Counted from the stretch's first letter, positions 1-8,877 are shown. The stretch is 64,000 nt of DNA from Sphaerochaeta halotolerans (GCF_003429665.1 NZ_QUWK01000014.1:1-64000), one strand, 5' to 3'. Program-made: numbers and translations. The notes: generated by a model not told the origin, from the letters alone.

Positions 1-248
1 TCTCGTATTGCAGTATCATGGCTGCAATGCGAAAGCTTGGCCCATTTTTGGGTAGTCAGTTCCCCATAGAAGTCTGTAGTCAATCTTTCCAACATTGCTT
101 TTTGACGTTCATTAAATGCATATCGTTGGAACCATCCCTGGATTTTTAGTACCTTCTCGATGGTGTTTATTACCGTCTCTTGAGCCCCGTGTATTTGAGA
201 GAGGTACCAGACAATCCAGAACATAAACAATCGACTGTAAAAACACAG
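1..248 (-). pseudogene. Fic/DOC-family protein, C-terminal fragment (5' truncated, runs off the left edge)
   Basis: The minus strand is open from a TAA at 249-251 to the window edge and reads as the end of a Fic (AMP-transferase) protein. A segment containing ETVINTIEKVL is followed by YAFNERQKAMLERL and then TQKWAKLSHCSHDTAIR. These resemble the linker and C-terminal winged-helix region of DUF4172/Fic proteins (NERQ... and SKWAK...CSQDTA). The catalytic HPFxxGNGR region, normally upstream, is absent: the sequence before position 248 is A/T-rich and non-coding and carries the promoter of the next gene. The first ATG in frame is at 224. The fragment therefore looks like a decayed gene rather than a functional enzyme. 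Frame and identity come from my own reading of the bases and should be checked by a protein search. Confidence 0.55.
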
Positions 249-271
249 TTAATTTTTTATATAATAATAAT

Positions 272-300
272 TTGACTCCCTTCTAATTCAGTTTTATACT
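272..300 (+). promoter_or_regulatory. sigma-70-type promoter for the FucU/RbsD gene
   Basis: TTGACT (272-277) and TATACT (295-300) are separated by 17 bp, a near-consensus housekeeping promoter. Transcription would start about 55 bases before the ATG at 362. That ATG has an AAGGAG ribosome-binding site. Confidence 0.6.
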
Positions 301-361
301 AGAACTATAAACCTACCTTATCTGGTCTTTCTCCAGGTGAGAGAAGAAAAGGAGTGGCCTC

Positions 362-793
362 ATGTTAATCGGAATTTCCCCCTACATCGGTCCAGAACTG
401 CTGGAAGCACTCGATAGAATGGGTCACGGTGACGAAATTGTTATCGTCGATGCGTTCTATCCCGGAGACACCCGTTCCTCCCGCTGTATCAGAGCTGATG
501 GAATCAAAGTTGAAGACCTACTGGACGGCATCTTCCGTCTGATGAATCCTGATGATTATGTCAAAGATCCTGTAGTGATGATGCAACCCTCTGAGGGCGA
601 TAGTGCAGACCCTGCGGTGGAGCAGTCGTTCCAGGCAGTCTTGGACAAATACTGGCCTGCTACACCAAAAATCCAAAAAATCGAACGGCAAGCATTCTAT
701 GACAGAGCGACGCGTGCATATGCAGTAGTGGTTTCCGGTTCCATCGTAAAATATGGATGTATCATCATCCGCAAAGGTGTTCTGCCCCACTAA
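362..793 (+). CDS. RbsD/FucU-family sugar mutarotase (L-fucose mutarotase-like)
   Basis: The 143-residue protein belongs to the RbsD/FucU family of cytosolic mutarotases, which interconvert anomers of free sugars such as L-fucose or D-ribose. The N-terminus LIGISPYIGPELLEALDRMG followed by HGDEIVIVDA matches the family signature, including the conserved His in MGHGDE. The C-terminal region has the expected tyrosine-rich end (YDRATRAYAVV). Length agrees with FucU (about 140) rather than the shorter variants. The ATG at 362 has an AAGGAG site and a promoter at 272-300. The gene stands alone and converges on a dehydrogenase. The true sugar is unknown; fucose is favoured over ribose by overall pattern only. 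Confidence 0.85.
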   Translation: MLIGISPYIGPELLEALDRMGHGDEIVIVDAFYPGDTRSSRCIRADGIKVEDLLDGIFRLMNPDDYVKDPVVMMQPSEGDSADPAVEQSFQAVLDKYWPATPKIQKIERQAFYDRATRAYAVVVSGSIVKYGCIIIRKGVLPH

Positions 794-802
794 GTCTTTT
801 AT

Positions 803-828
803 GCAGGCCACCTCAAGCGGTGGTCTGC
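803..828. terminator. hairpin between convergent genes
   Basis: GCAGGCCACC (803-812) and GGTGGTCTGC (819-828) form a 10-bp stem with one G-U/mismatch and a 6-base loop. It lies between the stops of two convergent genes. There is no strong U-run on either side, so termination strength is uncertain. Confidence 0.5.
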
Positions 829-837
829 AACAGTCTC

Positions 838-1872
838 CTAATCAATGAGTATCACTGGTTTGATAACTTGCTCCTCCTTGTTTCCAAACACAGCAAACGC
901 AGCATCCAACTCATCCATGGAATACCGATGCGTCAGCAAGAGCGAACTAGGGATATGGTGCTGTTTCAACAACTCAAAGGCTTGTGGAAATCCCCAGTTG
1001 GGGATGGCATGAGAGGCGATAAGACGCTTCTTGGAAAAGTGGAAATCATTCGCTGAGAATGTCACTTGGTCATCTTTGAAATCAATACCATCATAGACAA
1101 TGGAACCACAGAACCCAGCAAGCTCAATACCATCACCAAGCGTTGCAGGAGGAGAGGTGACAATCACTCGGTTGAACAGCTTGGGGAACTGCTGCCTGAG
1201 CGCTTCCTTCCACCCCGCCTTGGTGCTATCAATGACCAGGTCTGCACCAAGCTTCTTGGCAACATCACTTCTATAGGCTCCCCGGGGAGTATCAAGATGG
1301 TGGCCTACCATGACCACATTCCGCGCACCTCGCAACTTGGCGAGCTTGATGCAACTCAGGCCAATGATTCCCGGTCCCATGATAAGGACATCATCAAACA
1401 GCTGGACATCGGCCTCCCGGCTGAGATCAAGGGCAACGGTAATGGGCTCAGCAAGGGTAGCTTCAGGATAATCGAGACCTTCATACGGTATTACCATCTC
1501 CCGGGGAACCACCAGAAACTGGCCCATTCCTGCTTGATCATCCATGTAACTGTAGATGTGCTCACAAGCCTGAGGCTTCTGGTTCAAACACTGTTCACAT
1601 TTCCCACAGGCAACATTGTTCTCCACCACTACTGAATCCCCTACTTTGAGTCCAGGGAAATCAGAACCAACTTCGTAGATGTATCCAGCCACTTCATGCC
1701 CAAGAGGAGTCAAGGACCCTGTAGGAAGATCTTTGACGAAGTGGATATCGGTCCCACAGATTCCACACGCCTTTATACGTACCACCACCTCATTGGCTTT
1801 GGGTTTTGGCAGTGTTTTCTTCACAATTTTGATTTGTTCATTTCTATCGACCCAGGCACTTTTAAATTCCAT
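838..1872 (-). CDS. zinc-dependent medium-chain alcohol/polyol dehydrogenase
   Basis: This 344-residue protein is a medium-chain dehydrogenase (MDR) of the sorbitol/threonine dehydrogenase type, oxidising a secondary hydroxyl of a polyol or sugar with NAD(P). Catalytic zinc ligands are visible in CGICGTD (Cys) and LGHEVAG (His-Glu). The structural zinc lobe is CGKCEQCLNQKPQAC. The Rossmann region is VLIMGPGIIGLSCIKLA. The start at 1872 is chosen because it is preceded by GAGGAGTGAC and gives the usual N-terminus (MEFKSAWV); an upstream in-frame start at 1902 lacks such support. The gene is monocistronic and convergent with the FucU/RbsD mutarotase gene, which suggests, without proving it, a role in deoxy-sugar or polyol metabolism. 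The substrate cannot be named. Confidence 0.85.
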   Translation of the reverse strand: MEFKSAWVDRNEQIKIVKKTLPKPKANEVVVRIKACGICGTDIHFVKDLPTGSLTPLGHEVAGYIYEVGSDFPGLKVGDSVVVENNVACGKCEQCLNQKPQACEHIYSYMDDQAGMGQFLVVPREMVIPYEGLDYPEATLAEPITVALDLSREADVQLFDDVLIMGPGIIGLSCIKLAKLRGARNVVMVGHHLDTPRGAYRSDVAKKLGADLVIDSTKAGWKEALRQQFPKLFNRVIVTSPPATLGDGIELAGFCGSIVYDGIDFKDDQVTFSANDFHFSKKRLIASHAIPNWGFPQAFELLKQHHIPSSLLLTHRYSMDELDAAFAVFGNKEEQVIKPVILID

Positions 1873-1972
1873 GTCACTCCTCACTTTAAGACTAGTTTTC
1901 AAAAAGATTGTATCTCGTATATGTTAAACAAGTTACACATGTCAGTAACATTTTCATCATACCGCCTTTTAC

Positions 1973-3076
1973 TTACATAACAAGGATCTCTTGATCTTTC
2001 ACTGTTTTAAGCAACTGATAGATTGTTGCAACAAAAGGAACACCAAACAAGATACCGGGAATACCAAAGAGACCCCCTCCAAGAATGACGGAAGTAAACA
2101 CCCACACCCCTGGCAGTCCAACAGAGGTACCTACTACCCTGGGATAGATGATATTCCCTTCCAACTGTTGGAGAATTACCAGAAAAAGGACAAACAGGAG
2201 TGCCGTCTGATACCCTTGGCTAAAGAGGAGCACAAATCCAACTGCTCCTCCCAGATAGGCACCAACCAATGGGATGATGGCAGTCATGCCCACCACAGAA
2301 CCCACGGTCAGGGCATAGGGAAAGCGGAAGAGCAACATCCCTAGTGTACAGAGAGAACCAAGGATGATCGCCTCAACAAACTGACCTGTAAAAAACTTGC
2401 CAAACGTTCTATTGGCTACCACTTTCACATGTACAATTTTTTTGCTGTACTTCTCAGGAATGAAACGTTCCATCAAATATGCAAGTTGGGACAACACCCT
2501 ACGCTTACCAAAAAGCAGGTAGAGGCTGAATACCAAGGCAATCGCACCGTTGACCACTCCGTTTATTGCACCCCCCAAGACAGAGAGTGCATAGTCTGCA
2601 ATTTTAGGGGAAGAAGCCTTCAAATTATCTACAAAGGTATTCATATATCCTTCAATGGTGGAGAATCCCTGTTCCAACTCCGGACGGGTACGCATGAATT
2701 GTTCCAGTGAGGATACCGCCTCCTGATAGAGCACCGGCAAATTGGTACTGAACTGGCTGATCGCCAATCCCAATTGGGGCAACAGTAGTATCAACACACC
2801 TGTGATCAACACCAAGAAAAATATGAGGGAGATAAATACCGCAAAGACTCTTGCTGCAAGAGGCTTCTTGCACTTCCCGAAAATCCGTTTTTCTATCCAT
2901 TTGGCGGGTATGTCGACCAGATAAGCAAATACAATACCAAGAAGAAGTGGCATAAGCGGTCCCCAGAGCTTCTTAAGCCCAGCCTGTATGGTAGAGAAAT
3001 ACACTACGATAAGGGCGAGAACTGCTGCGAGGAGGAGAAGGTGCACGATGTTGCGAAATGTTTTCTTGTCCATCAT
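1973..3076 (-). CDS. AI-2E family transporter (UPF0118 membrane protein)
   Basis: The 367-residue membrane protein has the AI-2E/UPF0118 architecture: two N-terminal hydrophobic helices (residues about 8-60), a soluble loop rich in charged residues (about 90-170), and a cluster of C-terminal helices. It has the family motifs GQFVEAIILG, ALTVGSVVGMTAIIPLVGAYLGG and QQLEGNIIYPRVVG. Members export small molecules or act as Na+/H+ antiporters; the original autoinducer-2 assignment does not hold for all. The start at 3076 (Met-Met-Asp) is chosen because the longer frame to 3121 would overlap the divergent asparaginase promoter region. No strong ribosome-binding site is visible, so the exact start is uncertain. 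No partner gene is evident. Confidence 0.85.
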   Translation of the reverse strand: MMDKKTFRNIVHLLLLAAVLALIVVYFSTIQAGLKKLWGPLMPLLLGIVFAYLVDIPAKWIEKRIFGKCKKPLAARVFAVFISLIFFLVLITGVLILLLPQLGLAISQFSTNLPVLYQEAVSSLEQFMRTRPELEQGFSTIEGYMNTFVDNLKASSPKIADYALSVLGGAINGVVNGAIALVFSLYLLFGKRRVLSQLAYLMERFIPEKYSKKIVHVKVVANRTFGKFFTGQFVEAIILGSLCTLGMLLFRFPYALTVGSVVGMTAIIPLVGAYLGGAVGFVLLFSQGYQTALLFVLFLVILQQLEGNIIYPRVVGTSVGLPGVWVFTSVILGGGLFGIPGILFGVPFVATIYQLLKTVKDQEILVM

Positions 3077-3174
3077 GGAATTGAGTATTGCACAAGAAAA
3101 GTTGGGTTGCAATGCTAACAATCCCGAGGAAAACCTATGCTATACTTTACTGCAGAAATCCAGGAGGAATTGCT

Positions 3175-3678
3175 ATGGCTCAAGAAGTTCGAATTATCAC
3201 CACTGGCGGGACATTTGACAAACAGTACGACGCAATCAGTGGAGAACTGACATTCAGAGAGTCTCAGTTGCCAAGAATACTGAATCAGTCTCGCTGTACA
3301 CTCAGTATCCTCTTGGAAGGGCCTTTAGCGGTAGACAGTCTTTTCATGACCGATGGACAGAGGGAGGAAATAGCCCAAACCTGCCTTCATAGTGCAGAAG
3401 AAAAGATTGTGGTCATCCATGGCACTGACACGATGTGCAACACTGCAAAGGTAATCGCTGAAACACTGAAAGGGGATGCAAGCAAGACGGTTGTATTAAC
3501 GGGTGCCATGATCCCCTACTCCTTGGAAAATTCTGATGCAGTATTCAATCTGGGTTGTGCCCTCACCGCTGTACAGCTCCTTCCACCCGGGGTGTATATC
3601 ACCATGAGTGGAAGGGTTTTCCTGTATGACAACTGCAGAAAAAACAAGGACAAAGGTGTGTTTGAGACCACTACCTAG
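3175..3678 (+). CDS. single-domain asparaginase-like protein
   Basis: The 167-residue protein contains only the N-terminal catalytic domain of L-asparaginase. Both threonine motifs are present: ITTGGTFDK near the N-terminus (nucleophile loop) and VVIHGTDTMCNTA in the middle (second Thr plus Asp). LTGAMIPY follows. Full asparaginases have about 330 residues with a second domain that completes the dimeric active site. Short asparaginase-domain proteins of about 160 residues are a known subgroup of unclear activity, so this need not be a truncated gene. The start ATG at 3175 is preceded by GGAGGAATTGCT. The last 8 bases overlap the end of the opposite-strand oxidoreductase. Function (amide hydrolysis) is inferred and not certain. 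Confidence 0.8.
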   Translation: MAQEVRIITTGGTFDKQYDAISGELTFRESQLPRILNQSRCTLSILLEGPLAVDSLFMTDGQREEIAQTCLHSAEEKIVVIHGTDTMCNTAKVIAETLKGDASKTVVLTGAMIPYSLENSDAVFNLGCALTAVQLLPPGVYITMSGRVFLYDNCRKNKDKGVFETTT

Positions 3679-4747
3679 GGGAAGGTTGTTTACACGTCGA
3701 TGAGAGCAGAATTTGTACATGCTCTCGAGATGCTTTCAGGATGCTCTCCATGACATCAACAACATGCCTGGTCACATCTCCATTGGCTCGATGTTCGGAG
3801 CCACTTTCAAGCGCCTCTGCGATATCGGCAATACCAAGACCTCGAGAGTTCTCAGGGTAATCGAAGAGCAGGGGCATATCTGTCCACTCTTTCTCACCCA
3901 TCCTACAATAAGAAATTGGCCCTCCGAAGGTATTAGGATCGGGAACGCGAAGAGACCCTTCAGTTCCATATATCTCAATCCTCGGCATGCTATGATTCCA
4001 TACGTCAAAGCTGGTTACCAAGGTTGCAATACAACCAGAATGGAATTGCAAGAGACTTGCAATATGGGTATCCACTTCGACACGAATTGACGTCCCGTTC
4101 TTTGGCTCACTGGTAATCAATCGCTCTGAAAAACTTTTTTTCGCATATCCTGCAACTGATTGCACCGGACCAAGCAGATTGATAAGTGCAGTTATGTAAT
4201 AGGGTCCCATATCGAACAAGGGGCCACCACCAGCTTGATAGTAGAACTCTGGAGCAGGGTGCCAACTCTCATGCCCATGGTTCATCATGAATGCAGAGGC
4301 GGCAACCGGCCGACCAATCCATCCATCATCAATGAGCTTGCGACAGGTCTGGATACCTGAGCCTAGGAAGGTATCAGGAGCACCTCCAAGTACAAGGTGC
4401 TTTTCATTTGCCAATGCTACCAACTGTGAGGCTTCTTCCGTAGTAAGAGAAAGCGGTTTCTCCACATAGACATGCTTGCCCGCTTCCAATACTTGCTTGC
4501 AGAGAGCAAAATGACTTTGTGGGGTGGTAAGATTGAGAACCAATTCCACTGAGGGATCTCCCAGCAGTTCCTCAACTGATGTATACTGTTTTATCTGGTA
4601 GGTCTCTGCAACCTCTTTGGCGCGCTCCTGGACCAAATCAACCACACCAACCAATTCCACATGCTTCTTGAACATTCCTGTAAGGTTTTCCAAGTAGATT
4701 CCGCTGATCTTGCCCAATCCAATGATAGCTACGTTGAGTTTTTTCAT
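3671..4747 (-). CDS. Gfo/Idh/MocA-family oxidoreductase
   Basis: The 358-residue protein has an N-terminal Rossmann fold (NVAIIGLGKISGIYLENL) and the family hallmark EKPLSLT (residues about 97-103), where the lysine is catalytic. The C-terminal domain has the typical GGGPLFDMGPYYITALINLLG segment with the conserved Asp and Tyr. These enzymes use tightly bound NAD(P) on sugars, inositols or amino sugars. The ATG at 4747 is preceded by GGAAGATG; an upstream frame to 4807 runs into the ThuA-like gene and is rejected. It is the last gene of the GH43/ABC operon, one base after the ThuA-like gene. That pairing recurs in sugar operons and suggests joint action on a keto-sugar intermediate. Confidence 0.85.
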   Translation of the reverse strand: MKKLNVAIIGLGKISGIYLENLTGMFKKHVELVGVVDLVQERAKEVAETYQIKQYTSVEELLGDPSVELVLNLTTPQSHFALCKQVLEAGKHVYVEKPLSLTTEEASQLVALANEKHLVLGGAPDTFLGSGIQTCRKLIDDGWIGRPVAASAFMMNHGHESWHPAPEFYYQAGGGPLFDMGPYYITALINLLGPVQSVAGYAKKSFSERLITSEPKNGTSIRVEVDTHIASLLQFHSGCIATLVTSFDVWNHSMPRIEIYGTEGSLRVPDPNTFGGPISYCRMGEKEWTDMPLLFDYPENSRGLGIADIAEALESGSEHRANGDVTRHVVDVMESILKASREHVQILLSSTCKQPSPR

Positions 4748-4748
4748 A

Positions 4749-5477
4749 TCAGAACATCTTCCTTTCACTGGCGAACATTTCAATTCCCAAATGATTCTCT
4801 TTCGCAACCTTTTTCCCTTCTGCTGCCCAGAGAAGCCCCCGTTTCATCAGCTCCCATGCCTCAGGGATATCAAAGACATCATTATGATGACCAAGTGAGT
4901 TGTAATAAACTCTTCCATGCCCCCATTTCTTGGTCCAAACTACTGGCATCTGCACCACTCCATTAGTTGAGTGATACCAGTCAACCGTCGGGAACTTGGT
5001 GGTTGCTAGAACCTCCACCGCAGGATCGACATGGAGATAATACTGTTCACTGGAAACTGAAAAATCCTTGATGTCAGCTACCAGAGGACTGGAACTCTGC
5101 TTGATATTCACTTCGTAGGGCACTCCATCAGAACCTGGATGGGCAACCCAATTACCTCCCATGATGAATTGCCAGAGTACGTTGGTACGGAATGCATCAC
5201 ACATTCCCCCGTGGCAACCAGCAACTCCTACTCCACTGGCAATGGCATCAGCAAGAATACCCGTCTGCTTGCTCTCGAAGGTCCCCATGGTCCATACCGG
5301 CACGAAGAGATCCAGGCTGAAGAGATACTTTCTGTCTTGAAGAATCTCAAGATCATGTTCCATGCGAACATCAAAGCCCTCTGCTTCCAAATAGGTACCG
5401 AATCGTTCAGCAACCAATTCGGGCTCATGCCCATCCCAACCACCTACAAGTAACAATGCTTTCCTTTTTTCCGACAT
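4749..5477 (-). CDS. ThuA-like domain protein
   Basis: The 242-residue protein is a ThuA-like (trehalose-utilisation family) member with a class I glutamine amidotransferase-like fold. Recognisable pieces are KALLLVGGWDGHEP at the N-terminus, VAGCHGGMCDAFR in the middle, and MPVVWTKKWGHGRVYYNSLGHHNDVF near the C-terminus. Family members occur beside Gfo/Idh/MocA oxidoreductases and take part in oxidation of sugars to keto-sugars, but the chemistry is not settled. It sits between GH43 and a Gfo/Idh/MocA gene, with gaps of 11 bases and 1 base, so co-translation is likely. A role in processing sugars released by the GH43 enzyme is inferred. Confidence 0.82.
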   Translation of the reverse strand: MSEKRKALLLVGGWDGHEPELVAERFGTYLEAEGFDVRMEHDLEILQDRKYLFSLDLFVPVWTMGTFESKQTGILADAIASGVGVAGCHGGMCDAFRTNVLWQFIMGGNWVAHPGSDGVPYEVNIKQSSSPLVADIKDFSVSSEQYYLHVDPAVEVLATTKFPTVDWYHSTNGVVQMPVVWTKKWGHGRVYYNSLGHHNDVFDIPEAWELMKRGLLWAAEGKKVAKENHLGIEMFASERKMF

Positions 5478-5488
5478 AGTTTCTCCTC

Positions 5489-7054
5489 TTATTGTAATTC
5501 CTTGTACTGCATAAAGGCAAAATCAGCAGGCTTGTTGAAGCCGGACAGATCCTGACAAGCCAATGCAAAAAAGGCTCCTGTAAATGCAGAGTTATCAATA
5601 TGATCATCACTGATCCTCAACGCATCACAATCATTGCCATACTGAACATATTCCATTCCATCAAGTGAGTAGGAAAATCGCACCGTATCATAATCAGTTT
5701 CAATCCGCATCCAGATTTCATGAATATCCCCTACAGCGACCGGTGGAAATAGTTCCTCATGCTTGCCGTTGTCACAACTCATAATGCAAACCACCTTACC
5801 CAAGGCTTCATCATGAGAAAGTCGTAGGTAGTAGTACTCCCTAGTACCGTAGTAGTAGGCAATTCCAGCCATCTCCTTGTACCACGTGGGATCGAACTCC
5901 AGTTTTGTGGTCACCTCACACACAAAACACTGCTGTCTTCTTCCCACCAAAGCTTGCTTAAAGAGAGAGCTCATGCTCTCCTTTCCGTACAACCGCAAAT
6001 ATCCCGGCCTGTCCTTAAAAGAAAGCGTGTCCTCATTAAGAGGAATACGCAGCGTCTGGAAATCGAGAGGAAGCTCTGGACCATCAAACTGATAGAGAAT
6101 ATCAGAGGGAGGCAATGGTTTTACATCAAAGGGACTCTTAAATACAGGATTTGGCGCATTGCCACCACCCTCTATCCTGAGCCAACCATCTTGGTCGAAA
6201 TACACATTTTGAATGGATGTCTCACGACCAAGCATGCAGTGCTGCTTGACTGGCCTTCCACAGAGATGCACCAATGCCCAGCTACCATCCTGGAGTTGCA
6301 CCAAATCAGCGTGGCCTGCTTTCTGGATAAGGAGATTGGGCCTATCCTTACTGGTGACCAAGGGATTCCCGGGCATCATATCATAGGGCCCCTCAATCGT
6401 TCTGGAACGAGCAACAGACTCAGCATGGTTGTAGAAGGTACCCCCTTCAGCCACCAGAAGGTAGTAGTACTGCTCAATGTGGTAGAGGTGAGGTCCTTCT
6501 GTCCATCCAATCTCAGTACCCTCGAAGATAAGCTTTGGGTTACCAAGACAGCGCTTTTGGTCAAGACTGAACTCCTCTAGGAGAATTCCAGCAAACCGAT
6601 TTCTGTCTTTCCTGAAATCCGTGGTCATGGTCACTATATACTTTCGCCCATTATCGTCATGGAAGAGTGAGGGGTCAAAGCCATAGCTGTTAAGATAGAT
6701 CGGCTCACTCCAAGGTCCCGTAATCAAAGGAGCAGTCACGAGATAGTTGTGCGTGTCCTTGAAGTGTTCCTTGGTATGAACTACTGTGTACACTAGGTAG
6801 TAGATTCCCTTATCGTAGCTCAAACAGGGGGCCCACACCCCGGTGGAGTCAGGACATCCACGCATATCGAGCTGGCTAACCCTGTCCAATGGACGGGTTA
6901 GCAGTTTCCAGTTGACTAGATCTCTGCTGTGGTGGATTTGCACACCGGGGAACCATTCGAAAGTCGAGGTAGCGATATAGTAGTCATCCTCAACCCTGAG
7001 AATGGAAGGATCGGGGTTGAACCCCTTGAGAATTGGATTAGTAACGTATGTCAT
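5489..7054 (-). CDS. glycoside hydrolase family 43 (beta-xylosidase/alpha-L-arabinofuranosidase-like)
   Basis: The 521-residue enzyme starts with NPILKGFNPDPSILRVED, where the Asp in NPDPS is the family catalytic base. The five-bladed propeller covers about residues 1-300. YGFDPSLFHDDNGRKY carries the pKa-modulating Asp, and GWTEGPHLYH supplies the acid Glu. Residues from about 320 to the end form the beta-sandwich (concanavalin-like) domain typical of GH43 xylosidases. There is no signal peptide, so it acts in the cytosol on imported oligosaccharides. It follows two ABC permease genes by 11 bases. The likely substrates are short xylo- or arabino-oligosaccharides; the split between xylosidase and arabinofuranosidase activity cannot be read from sequence alone. 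Confidence 0.9.
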   Translation of the reverse strand: MTYVTNPILKGFNPDPSILRVEDDYYIATSTFEWFPGVQIHHSRDLVNWKLLTRPLDRVSQLDMRGCPDSTGVWAPCLSYDKGIYYLVYTVVHTKEHFKDTHNYLVTAPLITGPWSEPIYLNSYGFDPSLFHDDNGRKYIVTMTTDFRKDRNRFAGILLEEFSLDQKRCLGNPKLIFEGTEIGWTEGPHLYHIEQYYYLLVAEGGTFYNHAESVARSRTIEGPYDMMPGNPLVTSKDRPNLLIQKAGHADLVQLQDGSWALVHLCGRPVKQHCMLGRETSIQNVYFDQDGWLRIEGGGNAPNPVFKSPFDVKPLPPSDILYQFDGPELPLDFQTLRIPLNEDTLSFKDRPGYLRLYGKESMSSLFKQALVGRRQQCFVCEVTTKLEFDPTWYKEMAGIAYYYGTREYYYLRLSHDEALGKVVCIMSCDNGKHEELFPPVAVGDIHEIWMRIETDYDTVRFSYSLDGMEYVQYGNDCDALRISDDHIDNSAFTGAFFALACQDLSGFNKPADFAFMQYKELQ

Positions 7055-7065
7055 GACATCTCCTC

Positions 7066-7902
7066 TTAACCTTTCAAAGCACCTTGGGTAAGGCCATTGA
7101 TGACCCTGTCCTGTGCCAGGAAGTAGAATATGAGTACCGGCAGGGAACCAACCAAGATAGCTGTGAGCACTGCAGGAATATTGATTGTCTGGAAACCATA
7201 GAAGTCACGGATACCCAGCGAAAGAGTCTTTTTGGAACGAGTATCAATCATGACCAGAGCATAGACAAACTCATTCCACATGGTCAGGAAGGTATAAACA
7301 CCGACAGTGGAGATAGCAGGACCTGAGAGCGGCATCACAATCTTACGGTAGATTAAAAAAAGTGAACCACCGTCGATCATGGCAGCCTCATCCAGTTCCT
7401 TAGGCATTTCCTTGAAAAACTGGGTCATAATGAAGACCGAAATAGGGATGTTGAACGACACGTACGGCCCGATGAGAGCAAACAAGGTATCGTACACCCC
7501 GACATTGATGCTCATTGAATAAATGGGAATCAAGGTAGTGTGAATCGGAATCATCATGCCGGCAATGACTAAAAAGAAGATTCCCTTGGTCACACGGTAG
7601 TTGAACTTTGCAAAGACAAAGGCCATCAATGAGGAGACCAATATCACCAAGCTTACCCCGCTGACACTGACAATGAGGCTGTTGATGAAGTACCTAAGGA
7701 AAGTCGGAGCAAATACCAGCTTATAGTTTCCGAAAAAGAGCTTCTTCGGGGGCTGCCAAATGTTCATCATGTACTCAGGCAGACTCTTGAAGCTATTGAA
7801 AACCAAAAAAACCAGTGGGAAGCCGGTAAGGACGAGGACCACAATACAGAAAAAGTAAATGCAGACTTTGAACAGTTTATCGGTTACAGGTTCTTTCTTC
7901 AT
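7066..7902 (-). CDS. carbohydrate ABC transporter permease (MalG type)
   Basis: The 278-residue inner-membrane protein has six predicted helices, the first at about residues 12-34. It contains the permease loop EAAMIDGGSLFLIYRKIVMP, which matches the EAA motif (EAAxxDGA...F..I.LP) that contacts the ATPase. The C-terminal end (DRVINGLTQGALKG) is typical of MalG-type subunits. It pairs with the MalF-type permease one base upstream and with the binding protein at 8878-10170. No ATPase gene is present in the operon, so the system probably uses a shared MsmK/UgpC-type ATPase encoded elsewhere, as is common for this family. Confidence 0.9.
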   Translation of the reverse strand: MKKEPVTDKLFKVCIYFFCIVVLVLTGFPLVFLVFNSFKSLPEYMMNIWQPPKKLFFGNYKLVFAPTFLRYFINSLIVSVSGVSLVILVSSLMAFVFAKFNYRVTKGIFFLVIAGMMIPIHTTLIPIYSMSINVGVYDTLFALIGPYVSFNIPISVFIMTQFFKEMPKELDEAAMIDGGSLFLIYRKIVMPLSGPAISTVGVYTFLTMWNEFVYALVMIDTRSKKTLSLGIRDFYGFQTINIPAVLTAILVGSLPVLIFYFLAQDRVINGLTQGALKG

Positions 7903-7903
7903 A

Positions 7904-8803
7904 TCAATGAGCCTCCCTCACCCTAGTGATATAGAGGAAACCACAGGCGAATACAAAACAGATAATGAACATCAGACCTGCGATGGCTGAAGCATAGCCC
8001 ATGCCAAATTCCACAAATCCTTTCTTGTACATATACGTTGCCATGAGTTCAGTTGCCCCGCTAGGACCACCTCCTGTCATGATATAGACCAAATCAAAAT
8101 ACTTAAGCGAACCCACCATGGACATGACCGCTGCTGTTCTTAGCGTCGGACTTATTAGAGGCAGGGTAATCTTCCAGAAGGATTGCCAACGGTTCGCACC
8201 ATCGATGGTGGCAGCCTCATAGAGCTCGATAGAAATGTTGGTCAAACCTGCCTTGATGATAATCATATAAAAAGGGATAAACTGCCAACAGATGACAAAA
8301 AGCACCGCAGGCATCGCTGTCCTTACGTCTGCAAGAAATCCAATTACATATTGTCCAAGCCCCACTGCATTCATCACATAGGCGAGAATACCGAACATCG
8401 GATCAAAAAAGAGCTGCCACATAATACCGGTAGCAACAGTTGAAAAGAGCATGGGCAGAAAGAAGATGGTACGGAAGAAGCGTGTTCCCTTGATAGCGCT
8501 ATTCAATGCCAGGGCGAGTAATAGTGCAAAGGGAAGCTGAATGACTATCGAAGTAATCATCAGAATCAAGTTGTTTTTAACTGCAACGCCCATCATGGGA
8601 TCCTTGAAAAGCTTTAAGTAGTTTGCAAATCCGACGAATCTCGAGTCTTGACTGATACCTGTCCAGTCCAAGGTAGAAAACTGGAAGGTCATTAATATAC
8701 CATACAAATTATAAATACCATAAAACAGAAGACCGGGCACCAAGGCTGCCACAACAAAGAAAATCTCTTTATGATTGTTCGCTCGACGTTTAGTTAGAAC
8801 CAT
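7904..8803 (-). CDS. sugar ABC transporter permease (MalF type)
   Basis: The 299-residue integral membrane protein carries the EAA loop ELYEAATIDGANRWQSFWKI (residues about 190-210) and six helices, the first at about 16-38. The C-terminus has the usual GGGPSGATELMATYMYKKGF segment followed by a final helix. The start at 8803 is chosen because AAAGGAATATATTC precedes it. A longer frame to 8872 would run through the conserved hairpin at 8828-8851 and has no ribosome-binding site. It forms the importer channel with the MalG-type subunit and receives substrate from the binding protein at 8878-10170. Confidence 0.9.
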   Translation of the reverse strand: MVLTKRRANNHKEIFFVVAALVPGLLFYGIYNLYGILMTFQFSTLDWTGISQDSRFVGFANYLKLFKDPMMGVAVKNNLILMITSIVIQLPFALLLALALNSAIKGTRFFRTIFFLPMLFSTVATGIMWQLFFDPMFGILAYVMNAVGLGQYVIGFLADVRTAMPAVLFVICWQFIPFYMIIIKAGLTNISIELYEAATIDGANRWQSFWKITLPLISPTLRTAAVMSMVGSLKYFDLVYIMTGGGPSGATELMATYMYKKGFVEFGMGYASAIAGLMFIICFVFACGFLYITRVREAH

Positions 8804-8827
8804 GAATATATTCCTTTTGAAGAAGAG

Positions 8828-8851
8828 GGGAGGCTGAAAGAGCAGCCTCCC
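8828..8851 (-). promoter_or_regulatory. intercistronic stem-loop after a binding-protein gene
   Basis: GGGAGGCTG (8828-8836) and CAGCCTCCC (8843-8851) form a perfect 9-bp GC-rich stem with a 6-base loop. It lies between the solute-binding-protein stop and the first permease start. There is no U-run in the direction of transcription, so partial termination or protection of the upstream mRNA is more likely than full termination. Confidence 0.7.
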
Positions 8852-8877
8852 GTAAGATGGCTTCAACGCCACACTCC

